Position numbers and translations under genes: made by a program. The notes under the pieces were generated by a model. The model had not been told where the DNA came from, searched no databases, and worked only from the letters and a program-made list of their open reading frames with translations. Shown in pieces: positions 25,284-34,465 of a stretch of DNA of 64,000 nucleotides (positions are counted from its first letter, which is position 1; every line of letters begins with the position of its first letter). Source of the DNA: Allobosea sp. (lineage in GTDB: Bacteria; Pseudomonadota; Alphaproteobacteria; Rhizobiales; Kaistiaceae); contig JAFKFV010000009.1 of assembly GCA_017307955.1 (NCBI GenBank), forward strand, positions 248,001 through 312,000. Reading direction: 5' to 3'.

Positions 25284-26024
25284 TCAGCGGCCGCGCGAGA
25301 CGCGCTCGATCTCGTCGCGGACCAGCCGTTCCACCAGCGGCGGCAGGTTGGTGTCGAGCCAGGCCTTCAGCATCGGCCGCAGCATGTCCTTGACGAGATC
25401 CTCGAGCGTCCGCGCCTGTCCAGAGAGGAGCGTGTTGGCGAGGTCGCCGAAGGACGCCGACACGGCGGCATCGGCCATGGGCGACAGAAGCTGGCGGCCC
25501 GACGGCAGTTCCTCGGCGGGATCGCTGGCGCGGCGCTGCGGCGGCGTTTGCAGGTCGGCTTCGCGCTCGGCCGACGAAGGAAGCGGGCGCGCAGGCGCGG
25601 GCGCGGCCGGACGCGGCTGCGTCTCGGCGCGCGCGGGGTCGGGCCGCGAGGATTCGGCTCGCCAGGGCTCGGCACGGACCGGCTCGGGCCGCGCAGCGGC
25701 CCGCTCTGGCCCGTCCGTCGGCGGCATCTCGATCCGCGGACGCGGCCGAGGCTCGGCAGCGCGCGGGGGCTCGGTCCTTGCCGGCTCGGCGGCACGGACC
25801 GGTTCCGGCTTCGGCTGCTCCTGCCGCAGGAAAGAGGGGATCGGATCATCCTCGACGGGCGCACGGGCGCCGAACAGCGCATCGATGGCCTCGGTCGAGA
25901 CGCTTGGACCGGGCTTGACGGTCGGCGGCAGCAGCGTGTCGTCGCCGTCATCGGAGATGATACGGCGGATGGAGGCGAGGATCTCCTCCATCGACGGCTC
26001 CTGAACCTGATTGACCTTGGCCAC
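25284..26024 (-). CDS. popZ: PopZ-like polar organizing protein (DUF2497)
   Basis: A 246-residue DUF2497 protein, the family of PopZ, which self-assembles at cell poles and anchors the chromosome origin and polarity factors. The N-terminal helix (EPSMEEILASIRRIISDD) and the C-terminal helices (LEDLVKDMLRPMLKAWLD, then LVERLVRDEIERVSRG) are the conserved partner-binding and oligomerising parts. They are joined by a Pro/Glu/Arg-rich disordered linker (about 30-175), the part known to tune the condensate. No catalytic motif is expected. Its position before valS is typical of rhizobia and supports the call. Confidence 0.9.
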   Translation of the reverse strand: MAKVNQVQEPSMEEILASIRRIISDDGDDTLLPPTVKPGPSVSTEAIDALFGARAPVEDDPIPSFLRQEQPKPEPVRAAEPARTEPPRAAEPRPRPRIEMPPTDGPERAAARPEPVRAEPWRAESSRPDPARAETQPRPAAPAPARPLPSSAEREADLQTPPQRRASDPAEELPSGRQLLSPMADAAVSASFGDLANTLLSGQARTLEDLVKDMLRPMLKAWLDTNLPPLVERLVRDEIERVSRGR

Positions 26025-26161
26025 CCGATGCCCCCGACGCCCACCATCCGAATCGCTTGATTCTCATGCGATTTCTCTGCGGACGCTAGCGAATTCCGCC
26101 GATCCGTGAAACGGCGCCGCGGCGTTATGCACGAGCCATGCAGGGAAGACGCCGTGCAACA

Positions 26162-26183
26162 ACGCCGGCCCAGAGGCCGGCGT
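26162..26183 (-). terminator. GC hairpin downstream of tolC
   Basis: ACGCCGGCC and GGCCGGCGT form a 9-bp perfect stem with a four-base loop, 30 bases past the tolC stop in its direction of transcription. Only GTTGTTG follows in place of a T-run, so termination efficiency is uncertain. Confidence 0.5.
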
Positions 26184-26212
26184 CGATCAAATCCGTGAAA
26201 GGTTGTTCAGCG

Positions 26213-27577
26213 TCAGCGGCCGTCCGGCGTGCGCAGGCCGAACCACTTGTCGCGAACGGCGTTGTAGTGCTGCTGCGGCTTGTAGGTGGCAACCTTGAGC
26301 CCGAGCTTGTCGGCGGAGAGCGAGCCGACCGACGACATGATCGAATAGGCCGCGACGATCACGCTGCGCTGGGCGATGACGAGCGACTCGCGCGCCTGGA
26401 TCAGCGTCTGCTGCTGCAACAGGACGTCGAGCGTCGTGCGCTGGCCGACCTTCTGTTCCTCGATGACGCCATCAAGCGCGAGCTGTGCCGCCTTCACGCC
26501 GGCCTCGGCCGAAACGACCGCGGCGCGCGCCGACTCGAGCTGGCCCCAGCTGGTGCTGATGGCGGAGCGGACCTGATCACGCGTTCCGTCGAGCTGGATG
26601 CGCCGCTGGCCGAGCGTTTCTTTCGCCTGGCGAGCCTGCGAATAGACGACGCCGCCCTCATAGAGCGGCACCACCAGATTGGCTGTCACGGAAGCGGAGT
26701 TGCTCCAGACATTCTGCTGCGACTGCTCGTCGGCATGCGACAGGCTGCCCTGCAGCGAAACCGTCGGCAGCAGCTGGCCCTCGATCGACTTCACGTTGAA
26801 GGCCGCGGTGTCGACATTGTAGGACGCCGTCAGGATCGCCGGGTGGTTCTTGAGGCCGAGCGACATCGCCGCGTTCAACGATTTCGGCAGCATCGAACCG
26901 GTGATCACCGGCGTCACGAGATTGCGCGGCGGCATGCCGATGACCTGCAGATAGGTCGCCTTGTTGGCATTCAGGTTCGACACCGCGACCTGATAATCGG
27001 TCTGGCCCTGGCTGAGGCTGGCCTCGGTCTGCGCCAGATCGGTGCGCGTACCCTCGCCGACCTTCAAACGGTCGGTCGCAGCGCGCACTTGCTCCTGCAG
27101 GAAGACGATGTTCTGCTCGCGCAGCTGCAGGATCGCCTGCGACTGGATGACGTTGGTGTAGGCGCCGACGGCGTCGACGAAAACGTCCTGCTCGGTCGAG
27201 CGCAGCAGTTCGCGCCCGGCAAGGACCGACGACTCGGCCTGCTTGACGTTGTTCTGGGTCTGGAAGCCGCGAAAGAGCGGCTGCTCGATCGTGAGGCCCA
27301 CGGAGCGCGGGCTCAGCGTCGTGCTGCCGGCCGTGGAGTTGACGCTGGCGAGGCCGATGCCGGCCGTGCCGGTGACGACCGGGCGATAGCCGGAAAGCGC
27401 CTGCGGAACGTTTTCGTCCGTTGCACGCAGGGCGGCGCGCTGCGCGTTCAGCGTCGGGTTGGTGTTGTAGGTGGAAGCAAGAGCGGCGGCGAGCGTATCC
27501 GCTCGGGAGACTGCCGGTATGGCAGCCAGGAGGGCAACCAGAGCGACGGATGTCAGAGAAACCCTGGAAAACGGCAC
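26213..27577 (-). CDS. TolC-family outer membrane efflux/secretion channel
   Basis: Outer-membrane channel of type I secretion or RND efflux, 454 residues. A signal peptide ends near SRA-DTL. The mature protein shows the two-fold TolC repeat with long coiled-coil helices (LREQNIVFLQEQVRAATDRLKVGEGTRTDLAQTEASLSQG-type pattern, and again GVIEEQKVGQRTTLDVLLQQ). I choose the GTG at 27577: GAGG lies seven bases upstream, whereas the TTG at 27583 is only one base from it. It lies 200 bp downstream of the PIMT-like gene on the same strand, a pairing kept in many rhizobia, with an AT-rich gap that probably holds its promoter. Confidence 0.93.
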   Translation of the reverse strand: MPFSRVSLTSVALVALLAAIPAVSRADTLAAALASTYNTNPTLNAQRAALRATDENVPQALSGYRPVVTGTAGIGLASVNSTAGSTTLSPRSVGLTIEQPLFRGFQTQNNVKQAESSVLAGRELLRSTEQDVFVDAVGAYTNVIQSQAILQLREQNIVFLQEQVRAATDRLKVGEGTRTDLAQTEASLSQGQTDYQVAVSNLNANKATYLQVIGMPPRNLVTPVITGSMLPKSLNAAMSLGLKNHPAILTASYNVDTAAFNVKSIEGQLLPTVSLQGSLSHADEQSQQNVWSNSASVTANLVVPLYEGGVVYSQARQAKETLGQRRIQLDGTRDQVRSAISTSWGQLESARAAVVSAEAGVKAAQLALDGVIEEQKVGQRTTLDVLLQQQTLIQARESLVIAQRSVIVAAYSIMSSVGSLSADKLGLKVATYKPQQHYNAVRDKWFGLRTPDGR

Positions 27578-27784
27578 TATCAAACCTCGACGTTGCGAGG
27601 CGACGCCCCCCTACCGGACGTCCACCAGCGGACAAGACGCCGGTAATTTACGCTGGCACCGATGACGGTCAAATGGCACAGCCCAGAGAAGCGTTGATAA
27701 ACTGTATGCTGCGGCGCGAATGACACAGCCAGCGATCGGTAAAATCCGAACGTCTGGTTACCAAGTGGTTGATATCGCGGGTGT

Positions 27785-28453
27785 TTAGAAAACGAAGGCC
27801 TTGGGCCGCACAAATTCCGGCAGCGCGCGGACATGGGTATTGAAAGCGGGGCGGCCGGACACGGTACGGCCCGAACGGGTGAAGATGGTCGCCTTGCCGG
27901 CGAGGCCATTGGTGCCGACGACGGCAACGATTCGGCCGCCATCGGCGAGCTGGTCGGCGATCACGTCCGGCAGAAGCTCGATCGCGCCCTCGAAAAGGAT
28001 GACGTCATAAGGCGCGCCGGCGGCATGACCGCTGCCGAGCGGACCGGCGACGATCGTCACATTGTCATGGCCGAGCCGGGCGAGCGTGGCACGCGCCGTC
28101 TCGGCAAGATCGGCGTCGGGCTCGACGCCGGTGACATGGGCGGCGAGCGTCGCGAGGATCGCCGTCGAATAGCCCGAGGCCGGCCCGAGATCGAGCACGC
28201 GATCGGTCGGCATGATCTGCGCGAGCTGCACGAGGCGGGCGAGCGGGCCGGGCTCCATCAGATGGCGCGGCGCGGCACCCGGCGCGGAGACCAGCAGATC
28301 CTCGTCGATATAGGCGAGCGGCTTCAGCGCGTCGGGTACGAACTCCTCGCGCGGGACGGCCGAAAAGGCGTCGAGGACCGGATATTCGGTGACGTCGACC
28401 GTCCGCACCTGGCAATCGACCATCGTGGCGCGCGCCTTGGCGTAGTCGACCAT
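27785..28453 (-). CDS. Protein-L-isoaspartate O-methyltransferase family protein
   Basis: A 222-residue SAM-dependent methyltransferase of the PIMT family, which methylates isoaspartyl residues in damaged proteins. The opening RATMVDCQVRTVDV and PREEFVP are family marks. Motif I reads VLDLGPASGYSTAIL, less canonical than Pcm, so the repair activity is not certain. The start at 28453 (MVDYAKARATM) fits the family. The open frame continues upstream across the tRNA-Cys region only by chance. The neighbouring downstream gene is tolC; the divergent tRNA-Cys begins about 195 bp away. Confidence 0.87.
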   Translation of the reverse strand: MVDYAKARATMVDCQVRTVDVTEYPVLDAFSAVPREEFVPDALKPLAYIDEDLLVSAPGAAPRHLMEPGPLARLVQLAQIMPTDRVLDLGPASGYSTAILATLAAHVTGVEPDADLAETARATLARLGHDNVTIVAGPLGSGHAAGAPYDVILFEGAIELLPDVIADQLADGGRIVAVVGTNGLAGKATIFTRSGRTVSGRPAFNTHVRALPEFVRPKAFVF

Positions 28454-28647
28454 GATCCGAAACCCTCGTCCTGCTGTTTGGATGCCGTCCCTGATCCATA
28501 CAAAGAGAGGGTTGTCGAAACAAGCGCGGAGAGATTCGCCGAGACAAGCCGCCGCGCCAGACCTCCGGCCCGCCCGTGGCCGTGGTGGATGACAGCGAGA
28601 AAATGCTTGCCTCGGGAAGCGCCTTGCCTCTACATCCGCAACCCGAG

Positions 28648-28721
28648 GGCCTCGTGGCGGAATGGTTACGCAGAGGACTGCAAATCCTTGCATCCCGGTT
28701 CGATTCCGGGCGAGGCCTCCA
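28648..28721 (+). tRNA. tRNA-Cys (GCA anticodon)
   Basis: Acceptor stem GGCCTCG/CGAGGCC, T arm CCCGG-TTCGATT-CCGGG, and anticodon stem GAGGA/TCCTT (closing G-U pair at its base) around loop CTGCAAA, giving anticodon GCA. The discriminator base is U, as tRNA-Cys requires, and CCA is encoded. The cobD start lies six bases after the CCA. Confidence 0.96.
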
Positions 28722-28727
28722 CTTCCC

Positions 28728-29744
28728 ATGATGCGAGACGCGCGCTCCAGCGAGGACCGACAGGCCGAACCCCGGCATGGCGGCGCGCTGGTGAGCGCGA
28801 CGGCGCGATACGGGTTGCCGGCCGAGGGCTGGCTCGATCTTTCCACCGGAATCAATCCCGAGCCGTGGCCCATGCCTGCGCTCGACGCAGCAACCTTCGC
28901 CCGGTTGCCGGACCCGGCTGACCTTGCGACCCTCGTGACGGCGGCGCGTCAGGCCTATGCCGCACCGGCCGATGTCCGGATCCTCCCGGTCCCGGGCACC
29001 GACCTGGCGTTGCGGCTGCTGCCGGCGCTCATGCCAACGGCGAAGGTCGCCGTCCTGTCGCCGACCTATTCCGGTCATGCCGAGGCGTGGGGCGAGGCCG
29101 GGCACGGCGTCCGTGCCGTATCCGATCTCTCGGACGCCGCGGGCAGCACCGTCGTCGTGCTCGCCAATCCAAACAATCCCGACGGCCGCATCACGACCCG
29201 CGACGCTCTCCTCGGCGCGCTCGCCGCGCTGCCGGCGAATGGGCTCCTCGTCGTCGACGAGGCCTTCGCCGAGGTTGCGCCCGAGGTCAGCATCGTCCCG
29301 GCGCTCGGCGACCCGCGCCTCGTGGTGTTGAGATCCTTCGGCAAATTCTACGGTCTCGCCGGGCTGCGGCTCGGCTTCGTGCTCGGCAGCGGCGCGATCC
29401 TCGCGCGGCTTGCGGGACTGATGGGCGACTGGCCCGTCTCCGGGCCGGCGCTTGCAATCGGCCGCGCTGCGCTCTCGGATGCCGCCTGGCGGGAGACGAC
29501 ACGCCTGCGTCTCGCGGCGCGTCGCCAGGGGCTCGACGCGGTCTTGGCGCGGCATGGGCTGACCGTCACCGGCGGCACCGATCTCTTCCGCCTCGTTGCA
29601 GCGGCGGATGCCGGCGACCTTCACGAGAGGCTGGCGCGGCGCGGCGTCTGGACGCGGATTTTTGTCGATCGGCCCGGCTTCATCCGCTTCGGCGTGCCGC
29701 GCGAGGCTGATCTGCCCCGGCTGGATGCCGCGCTCGGCGGCTGA
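28728..29744 (+). CDS. cobD: Threonine-phosphate decarboxylase (cobalamin biosynthesis)
   Basis: A fold-type I PLP enzyme of 338 residues that decarboxylates threonine phosphate to the aminopropanol phosphate of cobalamin (called CobC in Pseudomonas nomenclature). Family marks are HGG near residue 17, LDLSTGINPEPWP, ANPNNPDGR, VVDEAFAE and the PLP lysine in RSFGKFYGLAGLRLGF. ATGs at 28728 and 28731 are both possible; neither has a clear ribosome binding site because the tRNA ends just upstream. The transcript may therefore be released by tRNA processing. No other cobalamin gene or cobalamin riboswitch lies nearby, so the gene is isolated from its pathway. Confidence 0.9.
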   Translation: MMRDARSSEDRQAEPRHGGALVSATARYGLPAEGWLDLSTGINPEPWPMPALDAATFARLPDPADLATLVTAARQAYAAPADVRILPVPGTDLALRLLPALMPTAKVAVLSPTYSGHAEAWGEAGHGVRAVSDLSDAAGSTVVVLANPNNPDGRITTRDALLGALAALPANGLLVVDEAFAEVAPEVSIVPALGDPRLVVLRSFGKFYGLAGLRLGFVLGSGAILARLAGLMGDWPVSGPALAIGRAALSDAAWRETTRLRLAARRQGLDAVLARHGLTVTGGTDLFRLVAAADAGDLHERLARRGVWTRIFVDRPGFIRFGVPREADLPRLDAALGG

Positions 29745-29785
29745 GAAAATGATTCATCCGACGGGGCCAAGCCGCTGACGGAGAA

Positions 29786-30022
29786 TCAGAAAGCGCGGAA
29801 GGTCATGATCGTTCGCGTGTCGCGGATGCCCGGGAAGCGCTGGATCGATTCGGTCACGAAATGACCAGGATCGACCTCGTCTTCGAGGTAGCACTTCACG
29901 AGAAGGTCGAACTCGCCCGCCGTCGAATAGATCTCCGAGGCGATCTCGCTGTCGGCGATCGCCGTCGCGACCTCGTAGGCGCGGCCGAGCTCGCATTTGA
30001 TCTGCACGAACAGCGCTTTCAT
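29786..30022 (-). CDS. Stand-alone Lrp/AsnC ligand-binding (RAM) domain protein
   Basis: A 78-residue protein consisting only of the RAM domain of Lrp/AsnC regulators (ACELGRAY-like helix, then GEFDLLVKCYLEDEVDPGHFV and TRTIMTF). There is no DNA-binding domain. Such small proteins form ligand-binding rings and may modulate full-length Lrp proteins by mixed assembly. A purine-rich GGAGCCTCCG-type leader precedes the start. It is convergent with cobD and divergent from the DUF4864 gene. The ligand is unknown. Confidence 0.87.
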   Translation of the reverse strand: MKALFVQIKCELGRAYEVATAIADSEIASEIYSTAGEFDLLVKCYLEDEVDPGHFVTESIQRFPGIRDTRTIMTFRAF

Positions 30023-30172
30023 CGGAGGCTCCCTGCGGTCCTGCGGCGGAGCGCAACGGGATAGCAGGCAGAGGCGCGGCGCGAAAGCCGCGAATATCGG
30101 CGGCGGCCTCCCTTGCCGGCCGGCGTCGCGCGGCTAGTTGCTAAGGCGGCGCTGTCGTACAAGGAGGTTCCG

Positions 30173-30610
30173 ATGCGCGTCCCTGCCCTCATCACCGCCC
30201 TCGCAGTCGCCGCGACTATCACCGCGAGCGCCATCGCTCCAGCCCGCGCCGAGCCGTCGGCCGACGATCGGGCGGCATTCAAGGCGCTGGTCCAGCAGCA
30301 GCTCGACGCGTTCCGGCGCGACGATGCGGCCGGCGCCTACAGCCACGCGGCGCCCGGCATCCGCCAGATGTTCCCGAGCCCGGACGTCTTCATGACCATG
30401 GTCCGCCAGGCCTATCCGCCGGTCTATCGCTCGCAGAGCGTCGCCTTCGGAGAGGTAGTCGATGGCCCGCTCGGGCCGATGGAGAAGGTCTATCTCACCG
30501 CCTCCGACGGCTCGGGCTGGATCGCGCTCTACAGCTTCCAGAAGCAGGCCGACGGCACCTGGAAGATCTCCGGCTGCCAGTTGCTCAAGGACGAAGCTCC
30601 GACGATCTAG
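30173..30610 (+). CDS. Exported DUF4864 protein
   Basis: A 145-residue protein with a Sec signal peptide (hydrophobic ALITALAVAATITASAIA, cleavage after ARA-EPS, about residue 26) followed by a DUF4864 domain. The visible pattern is QQQLDAFRRDDAAGAYSHAAPGIR and MVRQAYPPVYRSQ, which resembles the NTF2-like alpha-beta fold. Function is unknown; it should be periplasmic. AAGGAGG six bases before the ATG makes this start secure. The stop codon shares the palindrome CTAG with the stop of the convergent P-type ATPase gene. Confidence 0.87.
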   Translation: MRVPALITALAVAATITASAIAPARAEPSADDRAAFKALVQQQLDAFRRDDAAGAYSHAAPGIRQMFPSPDVFMTMVRQAYPPVYRSQSVAFGEVVDGPLGPMEKVYLTASDGSGWIALYSFQKQADGTWKISGCQLLKDEAPTI

Positions 30611-33222
30611 CCGGACCAGGCGCGCGGGGCGGTGATGCGCTTGTAGAGTTCCATGACCGCCAGCACCGCGATGCCGCCGAGCGACAGCGCTAGGCCTTCT
30701 GTGAGGCCAATTCCCTGCAGCGACAAGAGATCGCGCATCGGCGGGATGGCTGGCGCCACCATCTGGAGCGCCTGCGCCCCGATGACGGAGGCGACGAGAA
30801 GCGGGTTGTTGCCGAGCGGGATGCGGAAGACCGAGCGCGTCTCCGAGCGGCAATTGAAGCAATGGGCGTTCTCGCACCAGACGAGCAGCCAGAGCGTCGC
30901 GCCCTGCGCCACCGGTTGCGACAGTCCCGCCGCGAGGGCGCCCGCGTAGAAGGCAAAGGCGATGAGCCCGATCGCGGCGCCGCTGACGAGCACCGCCCGG
31001 ATCATCGGCGGGTCGAGGATCGGCGCGCCGGCCGGCCTCGGGCGGCGGCGAAGGACGCCCCGCTCGCCCTTTTCGAAGGCCAGCGCGACGTCCTGAAGTC
31101 CGTTGGTGACGAGGTTGAGCCAGAGCAGCTGTACCGCCGTCAGCGGCGGCGGCAGGCCCGAGAGCGTCGCGAGCAGCATCAGGAGGAGTTCGGCGGCGCC
31201 CGTCGAGATGACGAGCAGGATCACCTTGCGGACATTGTCATAGGCGATCCGGCCTTCCTCGATGCCGGCGACGATCGAGGCGAAGTTGTCGTCGGCAAGG
31301 ATGAGGCCCGCCGCCTCGCGGGCGATGTCCGTGCCGCCACGCCCCATCGCGACGCCGATATCGGCGGCATGCAGCGCGCCGGCATCGTTCACGCCGTCGC
31401 CCGTCACGGCGACGACATGGCCCTGGCGCTTGAGGCTCTCGACGATCGCGAGCTTCTGCAGCGGCTCGATCCGGGCGAAGACCCGCGCCGGTCCCGTCGC
31501 GGCATCGAAGGCGGCGGGTGTTCCAAGAGCCGCGAGTTCCGTTCCGCTCACGACGCTCGCAGCCTCGTCGGCGATGCCGACCTCGCGCGCGATGGCGAGC
31601 GCTGTCAGTGGATGATCACCGGTGACCATCACGACGCGGATGCCCGCCTCCCCCGCCGCCGCCACCGCCTCGGCGGCGCCCGCTCTCAGCGGGTCGATGA
31701 GACCGGCAAGCCCGACGAGCGACAGGCCGGAGAGTGCGTCTTCGCCGATGGCGGGGACGGGGCCGGCCGCGACGGCGATGACGCGGAAGCCGCGTGCCGA
31801 GAGGTCTCGCGCCGCGGCAAGCGCGGCGCCGTCGTCCTCGGCAAGGGCGGCGATCGTTTCCGGCGCGCCCTTCGCATAGGCGACGATCCCTTCGCCGTCG
31901 CCATGGAAGGCGGCCGCGTAGCGCCGTTCCGCCTCATAGGGGATGCGGCCGAGAGGATCGGGGTCGGCCTGTGTCGCATCGTGCCGATGGCGCGCGACGG
32001 CGGCATGGAAGGCAAGGTCGACGGCATCGCCGCTGAGACGATCGCCGTCGAGCGCCGCGATTTCGCTCGCGAAGGCTCCGGCCTCCAGCACCGGCGCTGA
32101 TGCGGCGTCCGCAACCGAAACCTCGCCGCGTCCGGGCAGCCAGCAGCGCTCGATCGTCAGGCGGTTCTCGGTCAGCGTGCCGGTCTTGTCGGTCGCGATC
32201 AGCGTGCAGGAGCCGAGACCCTCGACCGCCATCATGTGGCGCACGATCACCTGCCGGCGCCCCATGCGCTGCATCGCGATCGAGAGGGCGACGGTCATGG
32301 CGACCGGCAGGCCTTCGGGGATCGCCGAGACGGCCAGCGCGACGGCGAGGAGCACGATCTGGTCGGGCGGCGCTCCGCGCATCGCCTCGACGGCGCCGAT
32401 GATCGCGATCAGCACCAGCGTCACGATCGCGACGTCGCGCGTGAAACGCTGCATGCGCACCATCAGCGGCGGCGGCACCTCCTCCGTATCGAGGCTGGCG
32501 GCGAGCTGACCGACCACCGTCCCACGGCCGGTCGCGACGACGATGCCGACGCCGCGACCGCGCGCCGCCACCGTCCCGGCATGCAGCATCGTCACCCGTT
32601 CGCCGAGCGGCGCGTCGGCGGCGGCCGGGGGCGCGGCGACCTTCTCCACCGCCAGCGACTCGCCGGTCAGCAGGCTTTCGTCCACCGAGATGCCGACCGC
32701 TTCGGCCAGCCGGAGATCGGCCGGAATCCGCGCGCCGCCCTCGATTTCGACGATATCGCCCGGCACCAGTTGCCGCGCGTCGAGGCGGGTCAGGACGCCG
32801 CCGCGCCGGACCGAGGCGGCGACCGGGATCAGCGACTTCAGCGCCCGCGCCCGCGATTCCGCACGCCATTCCTGGTACGAGCCGATCGCGGCGTTGCTCG
32901 CCAGCACGACGAAGATGAACCAGGCGTCGGAGCCGTGTCCGAGCGCGAAGGAAATCGCCGCGGCGATCAGCAGCAGATAGATGAAGGGGCTGCGGAACTG
33001 GCCGGCGACGACTTCGACGAGCGATTTGCTGCGCGGCTCCGGCAGGCGGTTGGGGCCGGCTCGCGCGAGGCGCGCCGCCGCCTCCGGTTCCGACAACCCG
33101 CCCGGCGTGGTGTCGAATTCGGCGAGAACGGCATCGACCGTGCGGCTCGCAAAGCCGGCGTCAGTGGGTGCGGCGCCTTGGCCGGCGTCGCCGCGCTGTC
33201 TCGCTGCCGCCATCTCCGCCAT
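30607..33222 (-). CDS. Cation-transporting P-type ATPase (type II)
   Basis: An 871-residue P-type ATPase with ten expected membrane segments. It has an N-terminal cation-ATPase domain (about 25-95), the actuator motif LTGES (185-189), PEGLP in M4 (302-306), the phosphorylated Asp345 in DKTGTLTE, and the hinge GDGVNDAGALHAADIG. M6 carries NLVTNGLQDVALAFE, where calcium pumps such as SERCA have Asp in place of the second Asn. This suggests calcium, manganese or a monovalent cation, and I cannot decide which. No heavy-metal CPC motif is present. It is a single gene, with divergent or convergent neighbours. Confidence 0.92.
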   Translation of the reverse strand: MAEMAAARQRGDAGQGAAPTDAGFASRTVDAVLAEFDTTPGGLSEPEAAARLARAGPNRLPEPRSKSLVEVVAGQFRSPFIYLLLIAAAISFALGHGSDAWFIFVVLASNAAIGSYQEWRAESRARALKSLIPVAASVRRGGVLTRLDARQLVPGDIVEIEGGARIPADLRLAEAVGISVDESLLTGESLAVEKVAAPPAAADAPLGERVTMLHAGTVAARGRGVGIVVATGRGTVVGQLAASLDTEEVPPPLMVRMQRFTRDVAIVTLVLIAIIGAVEAMRGAPPDQIVLLAVALAVSAIPEGLPVAMTVALSIAMQRMGRRQVIVRHMMAVEGLGSCTLIATDKTGTLTENRLTIERCWLPGRGEVSVADAASAPVLEAGAFASEIAALDGDRLSGDAVDLAFHAAVARHRHDATQADPDPLGRIPYEAERRYAAAFHGDGEGIVAYAKGAPETIAALAEDDGAALAAARDLSARGFRVIAVAAGPVPAIGEDALSGLSLVGLAGLIDPLRAGAAEAVAAAGEAGIRVVMVTGDHPLTALAIAREVGIADEAASVVSGTELAALGTPAAFDAATGPARVFARIEPLQKLAIVESLKRQGHVVAVTGDGVNDAGALHAADIGVAMGRGGTDIAREAAGLILADDNFASIVAGIEEGRIAYDNVRKVILLVISTGAAELLLMLLATLSGLPPPLTAVQLLWLNLVTNGLQDVALAFEKGERGVLRRRPRPAGAPILDPPMIRAVLVSGAAIGLIAFAFYAGALAAGLSQPVAQGATLWLLVWCENAHCFNCRSETRSVFRIPLGNNPLLVASVIGAQALQMVAPAIPPMRDLLSLQGIGLTEGLALSLGGIAVLAVMELYKRITAPRAWSG

Positions 33223-33334
33223 CTCGCTTTCGCCCGAATGGCGCCATCCTAACGCGATCGGGCGGTCGCGCCTTGGGTGAAATCAATCCAGGGCTGAAAT
33301 CCGGTTCAGGCAAAGCCGGGAGGCTGTCGGTCCG

Positions 33335-34465
33335 TCAGAGCGGTGCGATATCGCCTCTCGCCCAGCCTTCCTTCGTCGCCTGCCGGAAGTTCTCGAAGCG
33401 ATCCTCGTCGATGGCGGCGCGGATGCCGGCCATCAGGCTCTGGTAATAGGCGAGGTTGTTCCAGGTCAGCAGCATGGCGGCGAGCGTCTCGCCGGCCTTG
33501 AAGAGATGATGCAGGTAGGCGCGCGAATAGTCGCGGCTTGCCGGGCAGTCCGAACTCTCGTCGAGCGGACGATGGTCCTCGGCGTGACGCGCGTTCTTCA
33601 GGTTCACCTTGCCGAAGCGCGTGAAGGCGAGGCCATGGCGGCCGGCGCGGGTCGGCATCACGCAGTCGAACATGTCGACGCCGCGCGCGACCGATTCGAG
33701 GATGTCCTCCGGCGTGCCGACGCCCATCAGGTAGCGCGGCTTCTCCTTGGGCAGGATCGGCGTCGTCATCTCGAGGATGCGCAGCATCACCGCCTGCGGT
33801 TCGCCGACCGCGAGACCACCGATCGAATAGCCCTTGAAGTCCATCGCTGCGAGCGCGGAGGCGGATTCGGCGCGCAGCCGCTCATTGTCGCCGCCCTGCA
33901 CGATGCCGAAAATCGCCTTGCCGGGCTGGTCGCCGAACGCCGCCTTGGAGCGCTCCGCCCAGCGCAGCGACAATTGCATCGCGCGCTCGATCTCCTTCTC
34001 CTCGGCCGGCAGCGCGACGCATTCGTCGAGCTGCATCTGGATGTCGCTGTCGAGCAGGCCCTGGATCTCGACCGAGCGCTCCGGGGTCATCTCGTAGCGA
34101 CGGCCGTCGATGTGGCTCTGGAAGGTGACGCCGTTCTCGTCGAGCTTCCTGAGCTGGGCCAGCGACATGACCTGGAAGCCGCCGGAATCGGTCAGGATCG
34201 GATGCGGCCAGTTTGCGAAGACATGCAGCCCGCCGAGCTTCGCCACCCGCTCGGCACCCGGCCGCAGCATCAGATGATAGGTGTTGCCGAGGATAATGTC
34301 GGCGCCGAGCTCGCGCACCTGTCCGGGATACATCGCCTTGACCGTTCCCGCGGTCCCGACCGGCATGAAGGCCGGCGTACGGATGTTGCCGCGCGGCATG
34401 TCGATGCGCCCCCGGCGCGCGCCACCATCGGTCTTCAGCAGCGTGAAAGAGAAGCGATCGGTCAT
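33335..34465 (-). CDS. tgt: tRNA-guanine transglycosylase
   Basis: Exchanges G34 for preQ1 in tRNAs with GUN anticodons, a step of queuosine synthesis. The protein has 376 residues, the normal length. The catalytic Asp93 (LTDSGGFQ) and nucleophile Asp267 ([14 protein letters not shown]) are present, as are the substrate motifs GIVQGG and GGLAVGE. The zinc site is degenerate: where Z. mobilis has CxCxxC and a later His, this protein has S305-D-C307-P-A-S310 and Asn336, keeping only one ligand. The fold may hold without zinc in this lineage. It overlaps queA by four bases, so the two steps of the pathway are coupled. Confidence 0.95.
   Translation of the reverse strand: MTDRFSFTLLKTDGGARRGRIDMPRGNIRTPAFMPVGTAGTVKAMYPGQVRELGADIILGNTYHLMLRPGAERVAKLGGLHVFANWPHPILTDSGGFQVMSLAQLRKLDENGVTFQSHIDGRRYEMTPERSVEIQGLLDSDIQMQLDECVALPAEEKEIERAMQLSLRWAERSKAAFGDQPGKAIFGIVQGGDNERLRAESASALAAMDFKGYSIGGLAVGEPQAVMLRILEMTTPILPKEKPRYLMGVGTPEDILESVARGVDMFDCVMPTRAGRHGLAFTRFGKVNLKNARHAEDHRPLDESSDCPASRDYSRAYLHHLFKAGETLAAMLLTWNNLAYYQSLMAGIRAAIDEDRFENFRQATKEGWARGDIAPL

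Noticed and set aside
23195..25393. Open frame of 732 codons antisense to valS
   Set aside because: Shadow frame. valS motifs and length are unambiguous.
28454..28647. Cobalamin riboswitch upstream of cobD
   Set aside because: I searched for the B12-box pattern and saw none. The gap leads into the tRNA gene.
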